Part shown: positions 27,554-35,986 of the stretch, piece by piece
How the letters are laid out: each line of letters starts with the position of its first letter
Numbering within the stretch: the stretch's first letter is position 1
Source: an uncultured Alphaproteobacteria bacterium
GTDB taxonomy: Bacteria > Pseudomonadota > Alphaproteobacteria > Geminicoccales > Geminicoccaceae
Direction of reading: 5' to 3'
Assembly: GCA_937926445.1 (NCBI GenBank)
Contig: CALBAK010000079.1
Span: 1 to 52,131 of the forward strand
DNA length: 52,131 nucleotides
Notes under the pieces: model-generated
The model's database searches: none
The model's input: the letters and a program-made list of their open reading frames with translations, nothing else
What the model was told of the DNA's origin: nothing
Made by a program: the position numbers and the translations under genes

Positions 27554-28318
27554 ATGAGAGAGCAGCCGAAGCCCGACCACAAGCCCGCGGCCGGCGCGGC
27601 GGGCCCTGCCGTCGGCCCGTCCCGACCGGCGACGGGCGCGGCCCTCCCCCCGGCCCGCCCCGTCGAGGCGGCCTGGCCCGGCACACCCGCGGAGGCCCGC
27701 GCGCTGCAGGCCGTCCTCGCCTCCCGCATCGAACGGCGCGATCGGCTCGGCCCGGTTCGCCGCATCGCCGGGCTCGACGTGCATTACGCTCCGAAGCGCG
27801 GGCTCGCTTTCGCCGCGGCCGTTCTCCTCGATGCCGCGAGCCTCGAGCTGCTCGCTTCCGTGCTCGCCGCCCGCCCGCTCGCCTTTCCCTACGTCCCGGG
27901 CCTCCTCTCCTTCCGCGAGGCACCGGTGGCCCTCGAGGCCCTGGCCCTTCTCGAGCCGCGCCCCGACCTCCTTCTGGTCGACGGCCAGGGCCTCGCCCAT
28001 CCGCGCCGGATGGGCCTCGCCTGCCACATCGGCCTGTTGGCCGATCTGCCGACCATCGGGGTCGCCAAATCGCGCCTTCTGGGCGAGCACGCGCCCCTTC
28101 CCGAAGCCCCCGATTCGGTCGTCCCGCTTCTCGACCGCGGCGAGACCGTGGGCCTCGTGCTGCGCCCGCGCGCCGGCCGACGGCCGCTCTGGGTCTCGAT
28201 CGGCCATCGGGTCGGCCTCGAGACCGCACTCCATTGGGTGCGCGCCACGAGCCGCGACCGCCGGCTGCCGGAGCCCGTCCGCCTCGCCGACCGGCTCTCC
28301 CGTGCTCACGATCCCTGA
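27554..28318 (+). CDS. nfi: Endonuclease V (deoxyinosine 3'-endonuclease)
   Basis: 254 aa repair endonuclease that cuts DNA (or RNA) one bond 3' of deoxyinosine, starting repair of deaminated adenine. Conserved motifs: IAGLDVHY (metal Asp), FPYVPGLLSFREAP (catalytic Glu and the PYxPGxLxFRE signature) and LLLVDGQGLAHPRRMGLACHIGLL (Asp and His). The first 40 residues are a Pro/Ala-rich extension absent from most family members. The ATG has GGAAGG upstream. Its 3' end overlaps the convergent helix-hairpin-helix gene by 13 bases. Confidence 0.9.
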   Translation: MREQPKPDHKPAAGAAGPAVGPSRPATGAALPPARPVEAAWPGTPAEARALQAVLASRIERRDRLGPVRRIAGLDVHYAPKRGLAFAAAVLLDAASLELLASVLAARPLAFPYVPGLLSFREAPVALEALALLEPRPDLLLVDGQGLAHPRRMGLACHIGLLADLPTIGVAKSRLLGEHAPLPEAPDSVVPLLDRGETVGLVLRPRAGRRPLWVSIGHRVGLETALHWVRATSRDRRLPEPVRLADRLSRAHDP

Positions 28319-29298
28319 GCCCGGGGCCCGCCCCGCGCGTCCGACTCCCCCGCCTCGCCCGAGCCCGCCGGCCCCACGCCCGCCCCGCGGGAGCCGGGCG
28401 ATCCGACGCTCCGGCCGCGGTGGTAGGCGGCGCACTCCCGCTCGCGGCCGCGCACCACGCGAAGGCCCGCGAGGGGGCCGCGGCTCTCGGTCACCACCGT
28501 GCGCTGGCCGCTCACCGCATCGTCCTTCTCGAAATAGATCACGACCCAGTCGCGGGTCCGGCCGAGCTCGTGGGCGCGTGCCGTGTTCGAGAAGAGCGCC
28601 GAGAGATACCAGGGCCCGCGACGGGTGTGCAGGACCGGCAGCCAGGCCTCGCCTCCGGGATTGAACCGTCGAGGGGCGATCTTCGGCAGATCCTCGGCCG
28701 CCGCACGCCTTCGATATTCCTGGTCGACGTCCAAAAGGACCGCCACCTCGGGCTCCTCGGCCGGCGGCCCGCGCCGCCAGGGCCGGGCGCGCGAGAGCAC
28801 CTCCGCGAGGCTCGCCCGGATCTGTGCCGCCCGCCGCGGGCCCACCCCCGGCACGCTCAGGAGACGCCCGTCGTGGGCGGCGAGCTCGAGATCCTCGAGC
28901 GTGTCGAGGTGGAGATGCTCGTGCAGCCGGCGGGCGAGCTCGGGGCCGATCCCGGGCACGCTCGCGAACAGCGCTTCGGGGGCGACCGCGCCCTCGAGCC
29001 GCTCGAGCTGCGCCCAGCGACCGGTCGTGATCATCTCGACGATCGCCCGGGCGAGCGAGGGCCCGATCCCCGGCAGCGCCTCGAGGGCCGCCGTCCCGCC
29101 CTCCCGCCAGACCGCCTCGATCGGCCGGCCGAGGCCCGCGACCGTGTCCGCCGCCCGCCGATAGGCGCGCGCCCGAAACGGGTTCTCGCCCTGCGCCTCG
29201 AGCAGATCGGCTGCCCGCCGCAGCCGCTCGGCGATCCGCTGGCCGAGCGGGTCCGCCGCCCCCGCTCGCCCCTCCCCTGCATCACCCGCAGCCGTCAC
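28306..29298 (-). CDS. Helix-hairpin-helix DNA-binding protein (PolX N-terminal-like, no polymerase domain)
   Basis: 330 aa. Residues about 20-65 (ERLRRAADLLEAQGENPFRARAYRRAADTV) resemble the 8-kDa HhH domain of family X DNA polymerases. Three HhH hairpins follow: ALPGIGPSLA, SVPGIGPELA and SVPGVGPRRA. The C-terminal half (about 180-290; FNPGGEAWLPVLHTRRGPWYLSALFSNTARAHELGRT) has no polymerase palm; it resembles a domain found in other uncharacterised HhH proteins. Likely binds DNA. The GTG start is not strongly supported. It converges on endonuclease V, another repair gene. Confidence 0.8.
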   Translation of the reverse strand: MTAAGDAGEGRAGAADPLGQRIAERLRRAADLLEAQGENPFRARAYRRAADTVAGLGRPIEAVWREGGTAALEALPGIGPSLARAIVEMITTGRWAQLERLEGAVAPEALFASVPGIGPELARRLHEHLHLDTLEDLELAAHDGRLLSVPGVGPRRAAQIRASLAEVLSRARPWRRGPPAEEPEVAVLLDVDQEYRRRAAAEDLPKIAPRRFNPGGEAWLPVLHTRRGPWYLSALFSNTARAHELGRTRDWVVIYFEKDDAVSGQRTVVTESRGPLAGLRVVRGRERECAAYHRGRSVGSPGSRGAGVGPAGSGEAGESDARGGPRAQGS

Positions 29299-29302
29299 CG
29301 CC

Positions 29303-29331
29303 TTGCCAATCCCCGGGCCTCGCCCTAGCCC
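29303..29331 (+). promoter_or_regulatory. candidate promoter of the M81 peptidase operon
   Basis: TTGCCA (29303-29308) and TAGCCC (29326-29331) are 17 bases apart, 30 bases upstream of the ATG. It resembles the other TTGCC-N17-TAG candidates in this window. Confidence 0.4.
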
Positions 29332-29360
29332 CGCGCGAAAGACCGGATCCGGAGCGGGGC

Positions 29361-30845
29361 ATGCGCATCTTCACCGCCGCCGTCGGCACCGAGACCGACA
29401 GCTTCTCGCCGATCCCCACGGGCCTCGACAGTTTCCGCGACTATCTCTGGTTCGAGCCCGGCACGCATCCCGAAGAAGCCCGCTTCTTCACCGGGCCGCT
29501 CGTGGCCGCCCGCGAGCGGGCCCGCGCCGAGGGCCACACGCTGATCGAGGGCCTCTGCGCTTTCGCCGCACCCGCGGGCCTCACGACCGCAGCCGCCTGG
29601 CGGGCGCTGAAAGGCCGCGTCCTCGCCGAGCTCGAGGCGGCGCTTCCGGTCGACATCGTGCTCTTGAGCCTGCACGGCGCCATGATCGCCGAAGGCTGCG
29701 AGGACTGCGAGGGCGATCTCCTGGCGGCGGTGCGCGAGCGCGTCGGAACCGCCGCGGTCGTGGCGGCCGAGCTCGATCCGCACTGTCATCTCACCGAGCG
29801 CATGCTCGCCCATGCCGACCTCCTCGTCCTCTACAAGGAATACCCGCACACCGACACGCTCGATCGCGCCCGCGAGCTCGTCGATCTAGCCCTGCGGACC
29901 GCCCGCGGCGCGATCCGCCCCGTCACGGCCACCGCCGACTGCCGGATGATCGCCCTCTTCCACACCCCGCGCGAGCCCGTGCGCGGCTTCGTCGACCGCA
30001 TGCGCGCCCTCGAGGGGCGGGACGGCATCCTCTCGATCTCGCTCGCGCACGGCTTTCCCTGGGGCGACGTGCCCGATCTCGGCGCCAAGGTCCTGGTCGT
30101 GGCCGATGGCGATCGCACCCGCGCGCAGACGCTCGCCGACCGGCTCGCCCGCGAGGTGCGGGCGATGCGGGGGAACACGACCGAGCCCGTGCTCGGCCTC
30201 GAGGAGGGGATCGAGCGGGCGCTCGCCGCCCCGGCCGGTCCCGTCGTGCTCGCCGACACGGCCGACAATGCCGGCGGTGGGGCCCCCTCCGACAGCACCT
30301 TCCTCTTGGCCTGTCTCCTGAAACGGCGCGTCGAGCGGGCCTGCCTCGGCCCCTTGTGGGATCCGGTCGCGGTCCGCTTCTGCCACCTTGCCGGCCCGGG
30401 TGCCCGCCTCGCGCTTCGGATCGGCGGCAAGGTCGGGCCGATCTCGGGCCCGCCGCTCGACGTCGAGGCCGAGGTGCTGGCGGTGGCGAAGGACGCCCGC
30501 CAGCGCTTCGGCGTCGGCTGGACGCAGCTCGGCGACGTCGCGGCGATTCGCATCGGCGGCGTCGAGGTGCTCCTCAATGCCACCCGCACCCAGGCCTTCG
30601 ACCCCGCCCTCTTCACCGACCACGGCATCGCGCTTTCCGACAAGCGGCTCGTCGTGGTCAAATCCATGCAGCACTTCTACGCCGGCTTCGCGCCGATCGC
30701 CGCCGAGGTCCTCTGGGTCAACGGCCCGGGCGCCCTCTCGCAGGACTTCGCCACCCTCCCTTATCGCCGCGTCCGCCGGCCGATCTGGCCGCTCGATCCG
30801 CCCGAGCGCGCCTTCGCCGACCCGATCGGAGATCCGCACCCGTGA
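29361..30845 (+). CDS. M81 family metallopeptidase (MlrC-like)
   Basis: 494 aa, cytoplasmic Zn peptidase-type protein. The metal ligands expected from MlrC are visible: D-x-H in ELDPHCHLTERM, His in KEYPHTDTLDRA and the N-terminal Glu in GTETDSFSP, where most relatives have HETNTF. Mid-protein ADTADNAGGGAPSDST is the family's conserved glycine-rich loop. Named members open linearised microcystin; most act on unknown peptides. The ATG follows GGAGCGGGG. Its stop overlaps the start of a gamma-glutamyltransferase gene (GTGA). Confidence 0.88.
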   Translation: MRIFTAAVGTETDSFSPIPTGLDSFRDYLWFEPGTHPEEARFFTGPLVAARERARAEGHTLIEGLCAFAAPAGLTTAAAWRALKGRVLAELEAALPVDIVLLSLHGAMIAEGCEDCEGDLLAAVRERVGTAAVVAAELDPHCHLTERMLAHADLLVLYKEYPHTDTLDRARELVDLALRTARGAIRPVTATADCRMIALFHTPREPVRGFVDRMRALEGRDGILSISLAHGFPWGDVPDLGAKVLVVADGDRTRAQTLADRLAREVRAMRGNTTEPVLGLEEGIERALAAPAGPVVLADTADNAGGGAPSDSTFLLACLLKRRVERACLGPLWDPVAVRFCHLAGPGARLALRIGGKVGPISGPPLDVEAEVLAVAKDARQRFGVGWTQLGDVAAIRIGGVEVLLNATRTQAFDPALFTDHGIALSDKRLVVVKSMQHFYAGFAPIAAEVLWVNGPGALSQDFATLPYRRVRRPIWPLDPPERAFADPIGDPHP

Positions 30846-32422
30846 ACCTCCCACCACTGCCGAGAGCCTTCGTCCACAAGCCCGCGGTCGTGGGCGATCG
30901 CGGCCTCGTCGTCGCCCAGAACCTCGAGGCCGCGCGGGCCGGGGTGGAGATCCTCGAGGCCGGCGGCAACGCGGTCGACGCGGCGATCGCCACCGGCTTC
31001 GCCCTCGGCGTGGTCGAGCCCTGGATGAGCGGGCTCGGCGGCGGCGGCGCCATGCTCGTCCGGCTCGCGGCCGAGGGCCGCAGCTTCGCGGTCGACATGG
31101 GCATGGTCGCCCCGCGCCGGCTCGACCCGGCCGACTATCCGCTCAGCGGCCGGGCGGGCGGCGACCTTTTCGGCTGGCCCGAGGTTCTGGGTAACCGCAA
31201 CCTCGAGGGGCCGCTCTCGATCTGCCTGCCGACCTGGCTCGCCGGCATCGAGCTCGCCCGCAGCCGCTTCGCGACCCTGCCGCTTGCCGAACTCGTCCGG
31301 CCGGCGATCGCGCTCGCCCGCCGCGGCCTCGTGGTCGACGGCTACGCCATGACCATGATCGCCTCCTCCGCCGCCGTCCTCGCCCGCCACCCCTCCGCGG
31401 CCGCCCTCTACCTGCCGGGCGGCCAGCCGCCGGCACCGAGCTGGACCGGGGAGCCCGCGATCCTGCCGCTTCGCGCGCTGGCCGAGACCCTGGAGCGGCT
31501 CGCCCGGGAAGGGGCGGAGAGCTTCTATCGCGGCGGCATCGCGGCCGATCTCGCGCGCGATCTCGCGGAAGCCGGCAGCCGCCTCGAGGCGGCCGATCTC
31601 GCCGCCTGCACTGCCGCGGTCCGCGAGCCGCTCGCCCTGCCCTATCGCGATGCCCGGGTGCTCGCCATGCCCGGCCTCTTCGCCGGTGCCACCCTCGCCC
31701 GTGCCCTCGAGCTTCTCGCCGCGGCGACGCTCGCGGGCCCCGGGCCCGACGCCGCCGCCTATGTCGCCTACGCCCGTGCACTCCGCACGGCCCAGGCCGA
31801 GCGCCTCGAGCGCATGGGCGATGCCGGCCCCGCGCCGTCCTGCACGAGCCATCTCTGCGTGCTCGACCGGCACGGCAACCTCGTGGCCCTCACCCAGACC
31901 CTGCTCTCGCTGTTCGGTTCGAAGGTGCTGAGCCCGCGCACGGGCGTGCTCCTCAACAACGGCGTCATGTGGTTCGACCCGCGCCCGGGCCGGCCCAATG
32001 CACTCGGCCCCGGCCGCCGGCCGCTCGCCAACATGTGCCCGGCGATCGCGCTCGCCCCCGACCGCCGCATCGCCCTCGGCGCCTCGGGCGGCCGGCGGAT
32101 CCTCCCGGCCGTTCTCCAGCTCCTGAGCTTCCTACTCGACCACCGCATGGACCTCGAGGCCGCCTTCCACACCCCGCGGATCGACACGGCCGAGGCCGAG
32201 CGCATCACGATCGACGCCCGCCTCGGCCCGGAGGTCGCGCAGGCCCTCGCGCCGCTCGCTCCGGTGCGGGCCGTGCAGCCGGTCGTCTATCCCTTGACCT
32301 TCGCTTGCCCGAGCGCGGTGCTGCACGAGCCCGCGAGCGGCCGGGGCGAGGCCGCGGCCGAGCCGGTGCAGCCCTGGGCCGGGGCGCTCGCCGCCGGCCC
32401 GACCGCCGCCGCCGGGGCCTAG
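30842..32422 (+). CDS. Gamma-glutamyltransferase family protein
   Basis: 526 aa Ntn-hydrolase precursor, no signal peptide, so cytoplasmic. The large-subunit start AARAGVEILEAGGNAVDAAIATGFALGVVEPWMSGLGGGG is typical. The likely self-cleavage and nucleophile Thr lies in CTSHLCVLDRHGNLVALTQTL (about residue 334). GRRPLANMCPAIAL corresponds to the GKRPLSSMSPTI substrate loop. It hydrolyses or transfers gamma-glutamyl groups. Translational coupling to an M81 peptidase suggests joint peptide degradation. The GTG start overlaps the previous stop. Confidence 0.9.
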   Translation: MNLPPLPRAFVHKPAVVGDRGLVVAQNLEAARAGVEILEAGGNAVDAAIATGFALGVVEPWMSGLGGGGAMLVRLAAEGRSFAVDMGMVAPRRLDPADYPLSGRAGGDLFGWPEVLGNRNLEGPLSICLPTWLAGIELARSRFATLPLAELVRPAIALARRGLVVDGYAMTMIASSAAVLARHPSAAALYLPGGQPPAPSWTGEPAILPLRALAETLERLAREGAESFYRGGIAADLARDLAEAGSRLEAADLAACTAAVREPLALPYRDARVLAMPGLFAGATLARALELLAAATLAGPGPDAAAYVAYARALRTAQAERLERMGDAGPAPSCTSHLCVLDRHGNLVALTQTLLSLFGSKVLSPRTGVLLNNGVMWFDPRPGRPNALGPGRRPLANMCPAIALAPDRRIALGASGGRRILPAVLQLLSFLLDHRMDLEAAFHTPRIDTAEAERITIDARLGPEVAQALAPLAPVRAVQPVVYPLTFACPSAVLHEPASGRGEAAAEPVQPWAGALAAGPTAAAGA

Positions 32423-32736
32423 GCGGATCCACCCGGCGCACGGGCCGCATCCTCTCTCCCCGAGCCGCGGGCCTCGCTTACCCGGGGGTCCGAGCGAGCG
32501 CCCGATCGGCCTCGGCTCGTTTCCGCTACCGAGCCCCCGCAGCTCCGGGCCGGCGCGCTCGCCGCCGCCCCGAGCACCGCTCGCGCGGCCCGGGGCGAAC
32601 CGCTCCGCCGACCGTCTCGTTGCGAACGAGGCCGGAGCGGGAAGATCGGCCGCGAGCCACCGTCCCTCTTCCCGCCGTGTCGGATCGGTGCGTGGGTCCG
32701 GCCGGCTCGAGCGCAGCCGAGGGCCGGTCGGACGGC
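32423..32736. other. non-coding gap with a nested inverted repeat
   Basis: No convincing gene. At 32601-32639 CGCTCCG pairs with CGGAGCG around an inner CTCGTT-GCG-AACGAG stem (32616-32630). No T-run follows. This could be a weak terminator of the peptidase operon or a protein site. The rest is featureless. Confidence 0.4.
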
Positions 32737-32765
32737 TTGCGGTTCGGCATGAATAGGATTATAAT
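32737..32765 (+). promoter_or_regulatory. strong candidate promoter of the orphan gene block
   Basis: TTGCGG (32737-32742), 17 bases, then a perfect TATAAT (32760-32765). The surrounding 45 bases are strikingly AT-rich for this window. The next start codon is the GTG at 32799. Confidence 0.6.
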
Positions 32766-32798
32766 CTGTATATCGGACATATTGCCTGGAGTCGCGCC

Positions 32799-33731
32799 GT
32801 GCCCGTCCCCGCCCCGCTCCCCACCGTCCCGGCCGCGGCCGCGCTCGCTGCCGAGGCGCTGCTCGGCCACGAGCCCGAGCCCGCGACCGCGCTCCTCGCC
32901 ACCGCCGACGGCCCCGGAGGTCGTGCCGGGGAGGCCCCGCCGAGCGCGCCCGCCTCCACTCCGACCGGAGCGGCGCGACCCGAGCCCGCTTCGGAGGCGC
33001 TCGAACTCGACCGGGCGCTCCACCGCGTCTGGTACGAGCGGTTGCGCCCCGCCGATCCGGCCGAACTCGCCGCGGTCGACGCGCTCGTGGCCGGGGTGCG
33101 AAGGCGCCGGCGCATCGACCGGCTCGAGGAGCGGGTCCTGGAGGCGCTCGCGGACGGGGTGATGGATTCCCTCCGGGCGCTCGCGGCGCTGGCGCGCTGC
33201 CGGGCGCGCATCGAGCGCGACCGGCGGCTCCTCCTCGAGGAACTGCGCCTCTTGCGCGACCCGGGCCGGCTGCCGCTGCGCCCCTCGCCGCCGCGGCAAC
33301 GCCCTGCCCGGAGCCCCGCGGCTTCGCGACACGCGACTCCCGAACCCTCACCCACGGAGCCCGCCGCGGCCGAGCCACGGCCCGCCGGGAAGACGGACCC
33401 CATCCCCGCCATGGCGCATCGCTCCTCCGTCCCTTGCCGAAGCTCGGAATCCGCCACGACGGGGGCGGCCGAGGCACCGACCCGCCCGACCGCCGGCCGC
33501 GAGCCTGCGCAAAGTAGGGCGCTGCGGCACGAGGCTCCCGAGCCGCGGTCGACGAACCGGCTCGAGCTGCTCCCGCAGCGCGCCTTCGCCCCCGACCCGC
33601 TCGCCCTGGCCGTCGCCGAGGTCTTCCCGAGCCGCCGGCGGGACTTCCACCGCCTGCCCGACTGGCGCGACCGCACCTCCGTTCTCGCCCTCGAGGTCGG
33701 CCGGATGGCCGCCGGCTGCGGCCGAGCCTGA
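32799..33731 (+). CDS. hypothetical protein, coiled-coil core with disordered flanks
   Basis: 310 aa, not recognised. Residues 1-70 are Pro/Ala-rich. Residues about 70-165 are a helical, probably coiled-coil segment dense in Arg/Glu/Leu. Residues about 165-255 are Pro/Ser/Ala-rich and likely disordered. A short ordered tail (LALAVAEVFPSRRRDFHRLPDW) closes the protein. The GTG follows GGAG at eight bases and a TATAAT promoter. Codon use agrees with neighbours in the helical part. No signal peptide or membrane segment. Confidence 0.55.
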   Translation: MPVPAPLPTVPAAAALAAEALLGHEPEPATALLATADGPGGRAGEAPPSAPASTPTGAARPEPASEALELDRALHRVWYERLRPADPAELAAVDALVAGVRRRRRIDRLEERVLEALADGVMDSLRALAALARCRARIERDRRLLLEELRLLRDPGRLPLRPSPPRQRPARSPAASRHATPEPSPTEPAAAEPRPAGKTDPIPAMAHRSSVPCRSSESATTGAAEAPTRPTAGREPAQSRALRHEAPEPRSTNRLELLPQRAFAPDPLALAVAEVFPSRRRDFHRLPDWRDRTSVLALEVGRMAAGCGRA

Positions 33732-33857
33732 GCGGTCGGACCGCCCCGCCGCTCCGCGGTCGGACCCGATGCACCCTTCTGCGCCCGGGGTGCGGAGCCC
33801 GCTGCCCGGTCAACCGATCTTCAACCATCCTGCGGGGGCGGAGACGGGAGGGATGGG

Positions 33858-34073
33858 GTGGTCCATCTGGCGCTCGCGATCGCCGGGCCGGTCTTGAACC
33901 TCTACACGGGCGGCCGCTGGATCGCGGCGACGCTCGGGCTCGCCTGCCTGCATGAGCTCCTGCGGCGAAGCGGCCATCCGGGCGGGCTTCTCGACCTCGC
34001 GCCGGGTTCCCGGCCGCTCTGGCTCGCGGCCCTGGCGCTGGGCCTGCTCGTGTTGCACGGCCCGCTCGGCTGA
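33858..34073 (+). CDS. possible small membrane protein (71 aa)
   Basis: A GTG with GGGAGGG five bases upstream opens a 71-residue frame. It has two hydrophobic stretches (VHLALAIAGPVLNLY and LWLAALALGLLVLHGPLG) around a charged middle (HELLRRSGHPGG). Not recognised. The ribosome site is the main support. Confidence 0.42.
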   Translation: MVHLALAIAGPVLNLYTGGRWIAATLGLACLHELLRRSGHPGGLLDLAPGSRPLWLAALALGLLVLHGPLG

Positions 34074-34222
34074 TCGCAGCGGGCCGGCCGCGGGGCCGGC
34101 ACCGAGCAGCGTTTCTGGAATTACTCGACCTTTATTGTACCGATACCAGTCTATTTCGCCCTTTCCTTGCACGCGCCATCGGCTACACAGCAACGCGAAG
34201 GCCAACTCGAGGAACCATCGCC
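34074..34222. other. AT-richer spacer before the 157-aa hypothetical gene
   Basis: Bases 34110-34195 are clearly AT-richer than the surroundings and contain a TACCGATACC direct-repeat element near 34137. A promoter is likely here, but I cannot pick a -35/-10 pair with proper spacing. Confidence 0.35.
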
Positions 34223-34696
34223 ATGTCCTACCACGATCCCGCGCGGCACGGTCCGACGGCCGATTCCGGCCGGCTCTCGGGCCGGGTGGTCGGCCAGCTC
34301 GCCCCGGTCGAGCAGTTCCTCCTTTGGGCTCTCCGCCGCCGGGTCGCCGATGGGGGCCGGCTCTCGGCCCTCCTGGTGCACGGCTTCCGCCTGGCCTTCG
34401 GCCTGGCGCTCCTCGAGCCGGCACTGGCCGCGTTCGGTCGCCTATGCACCACCATCGAGGCCGAGGGCCTGCGCGATCAGGGCCTGCTGCCTCTTCCCTG
34501 CCCCTGCGTGTCGGCCGACGAGCAACGCCTGCTCGCCCTCGTGCTGGCACCTCGACCGGCGATCGCCGAGGCCCTCGCCCGGTTCGTGGTGCGGTCGGAC
34601 GCGGTCGATCGGCTGGTCGTCGAGGTGCGCGCCTTCGCGGGGCTGCTCGACCGCTCCACGCTGGTCGACCCGGGCGGACCGGGGACACGCCACTGA
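34223..34696 (+). CDS. hypothetical protein (157 aa)
   Basis: Soluble, mostly helical 157-aa protein that I do not recognise. Features: VGQLAPVEQFLLWALRRRV, then LHGFRLAFGLALLEPALAAFGRL, a CPCVSADEQRLLALVLA turn with a Cys-Pro-Cys motif and a final helix rich in Val/Asp. The ATG follows GAGGAA. The Cys-Pro-Cys could bind metal or be redox-active, but nothing more can be said. Third member of an orphan block between the gamma-glutamyltransferase and irr-like genes. Confidence 0.6.
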   Translation: MSYHDPARHGPTADSGRLSGRVVGQLAPVEQFLLWALRRRVADGGRLSALLVHGFRLAFGLALLEPALAAFGRLCTTIEAEGLRDQGLLPLPCPCVSADEQRLLALVLAPRPAIAEALARFVVRSDAVDRLVVEVRAFAGLLDRSTLVDPGGPGTRH

Positions 34697-34745
34697 GCGG
34701 CCGCGCCCCCTGTCCGACCGATGCTCGGATCGGCGACCGACCGAC

Positions 34746-35281
34746 ATGCTCGATGCCCGTCTCGTCGATGGGCTCGAGCTCGGCCCGGTTCCGGTCCTGG
34801 TGATGCTCCTCGTCCTGCGGGATCCCGCCCGCGAGGTCAGGGGACACGTAGTCCTCGGCCCGCTCGCCGATCTCGATCGCCTCGCGATCTCGGGCGATCC
34901 CCTCGAGCTCGCGCCGGGGGTCGCCTTCGATCACCGCCTTCGGGCGCTCGCCGACGGCGAGCACGCCCGGCTGCTGCAGGTTCCGAAGAGGGCGACGCGT
35001 TCACCCTCGAGTGCGCGATTCGGTACCGCCGGAACCGTCCGCTCGCCCTTCGAGGCCTCCGTCGGTCCGATCCTTCTCCCGCTCCCGCCGCCGCTTCCCC
35101 GGGCGAGCCGGGGCGGCCCGACCCCGTCTACGGCACCTCGTCTCTTCGCTCGGCCCGATCGGTCGGACAGGAAGCTGTAGGATCGACCCGACACGCGCGA
35201 GACTTCGCCTTCTTCCTTTACCCGGCCGTGGGACAGCCTTCGATCGGCGGCAGGGGAGATCGGGGGACCTTCGACCCGTGA
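34746..35281 (+). pseudogene. possible frameshifted gene of unknown function
   Basis: From an ATG at 34746 the frame encodes a plausible protein (MLDARLVDGLELGPVPVLVM, then VVLGPLADLDRLAISGDPLEL) with high third-position GC up to about 34985. There the coding pattern moves to the next frame (EEGDAFTLECAIRYRRNRP) and continues more loosely to a stop at 35281. A single-base indel near 34975-34995 would join them. No ribosome site is obvious. It could also be chance coding-like sequence in a GC-rich gap. Confidence 0.35.
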
Positions 35282-35351
35282 TCGTCTGCCTCGGCAACGC
35301 GCTCGCCGCAGTCTTCGTCGAGCCCCGGCCGCCGCCGGGCGACCCGGCCGG

Positions 35352-35837
35352 TCAGCCGGCGGGCTTCGGCGATCCCTCGGCCGCCGCCGGGGCCGGCTCG
35401 ACCCGCCGGCCGTCGAAGCCGCCCTGGGCTTCGACCCGGACGATGACCTCGACGCCCGTGATGGCGTAGCCGGGCGGCGGTTCGGGCAAACGGGCGAAGG
35501 CGATCTCCCGCTCGTCGATGTCGCGCACGAAGCCGGTGCGCTCGTCGTAGAAATGGTGGTGGTCGCTCACCTTGGTGTCGAAGAAGGTCTGGCCGGTGTG
35601 GACCACGACCCGGCGCAACAGGCCGGCGGCGACGAATTGATGGAGGGTGTTGTAGACCGTGGCGAGGGAGACGAAGAGCCGGCGGTCGCGGGCCTCCTGG
35701 TAGAGCTGCTCGGCCGAGACGTGGCGCGGCGGGCCCTCGAACAGGAGCCGGCCGAGGCCGACCCGCGGCCGCGTCGGCCGCAGCCCGGCGGCGCGCAGCC
35801 GCGCGGTCGTGATACAGACGGGCGTCTCGCTGGCCAT
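35352..35837 (-). CDS. irr: Fur-family transcriptional regulator, Irr-like
   Basis: 161 aa. The winged-helix part (RLRAAGLRPTRPRVGLGRLLFEG ... VSAEQLYQEARDRRLFVSLATVYNTLHQF) and the dimer/metal part with the triple His (SDHHHFYDE) match the alphaproteobacterial iron-response regulator Irr, as does GYAITGVEVIVRV near the end. Irr represses or activates iron and heme genes and is destabilised by heme. A Pro/Ala tail follows. I start at the ATG at 35837; an upstream start at 35939 would add 34 unrelated residues and would lie before the promoter's expected transcript start. Confidence 0.85.
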   Translation of the reverse strand: MASETPVCITTARLRAAGLRPTRPRVGLGRLLFEGPPRHVSAEQLYQEARDRRLFVSLATVYNTLHQFVAAGLLRRVVVHTGQTFFDTKVSDHHHFYDERTGFVRDIDEREIAFARLPEPPPGYAITGVEVIVRVEAQGGFDGRRVEPAPAAAEGSPKPAG

Positions 35838-35910
35838 CCTCGGTTTCCGGTTCCCCCGCGTCCCGGCGAGGTTCGCACCGTGCCCGACCTCGCCGCCTCT
35901 CTTCCCTTCG

Positions 35911-35939
35911 TCTATAGGGTGCTGATCGGGCGGCGGCAA
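35911..35939 (-). promoter_or_regulatory. candidate promoter of the irr-like gene
   Basis: On the minus strand TTGCCG (35939-35934), 17 bases, TATAGA (35916-35911). The leader to the ATG at 35837 would be about 65 bases. Confidence 0.5.
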
Positions 35940-35968
35940 TGGTTTCGGCGGGATTCGACCTGCGGCTT

Positions 35969-35986
35969 ATTGTGAGATGTCGCAAT
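35969..35986. promoter_or_regulatory. imperfect 18-bp palindrome between divergent promoters
   Basis: ATTGTGAGATGTCGCAAT matches its reverse complement at 14 of 18 positions, with intact ATTG/CAAT ends. It overlaps the -35 and spacer of the rightward promoter and lies 30 bases behind the -35 of the irr-like promoter. A regulator site is likely; Irr or another Fur-type protein is a guess. Confidence 0.5.
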
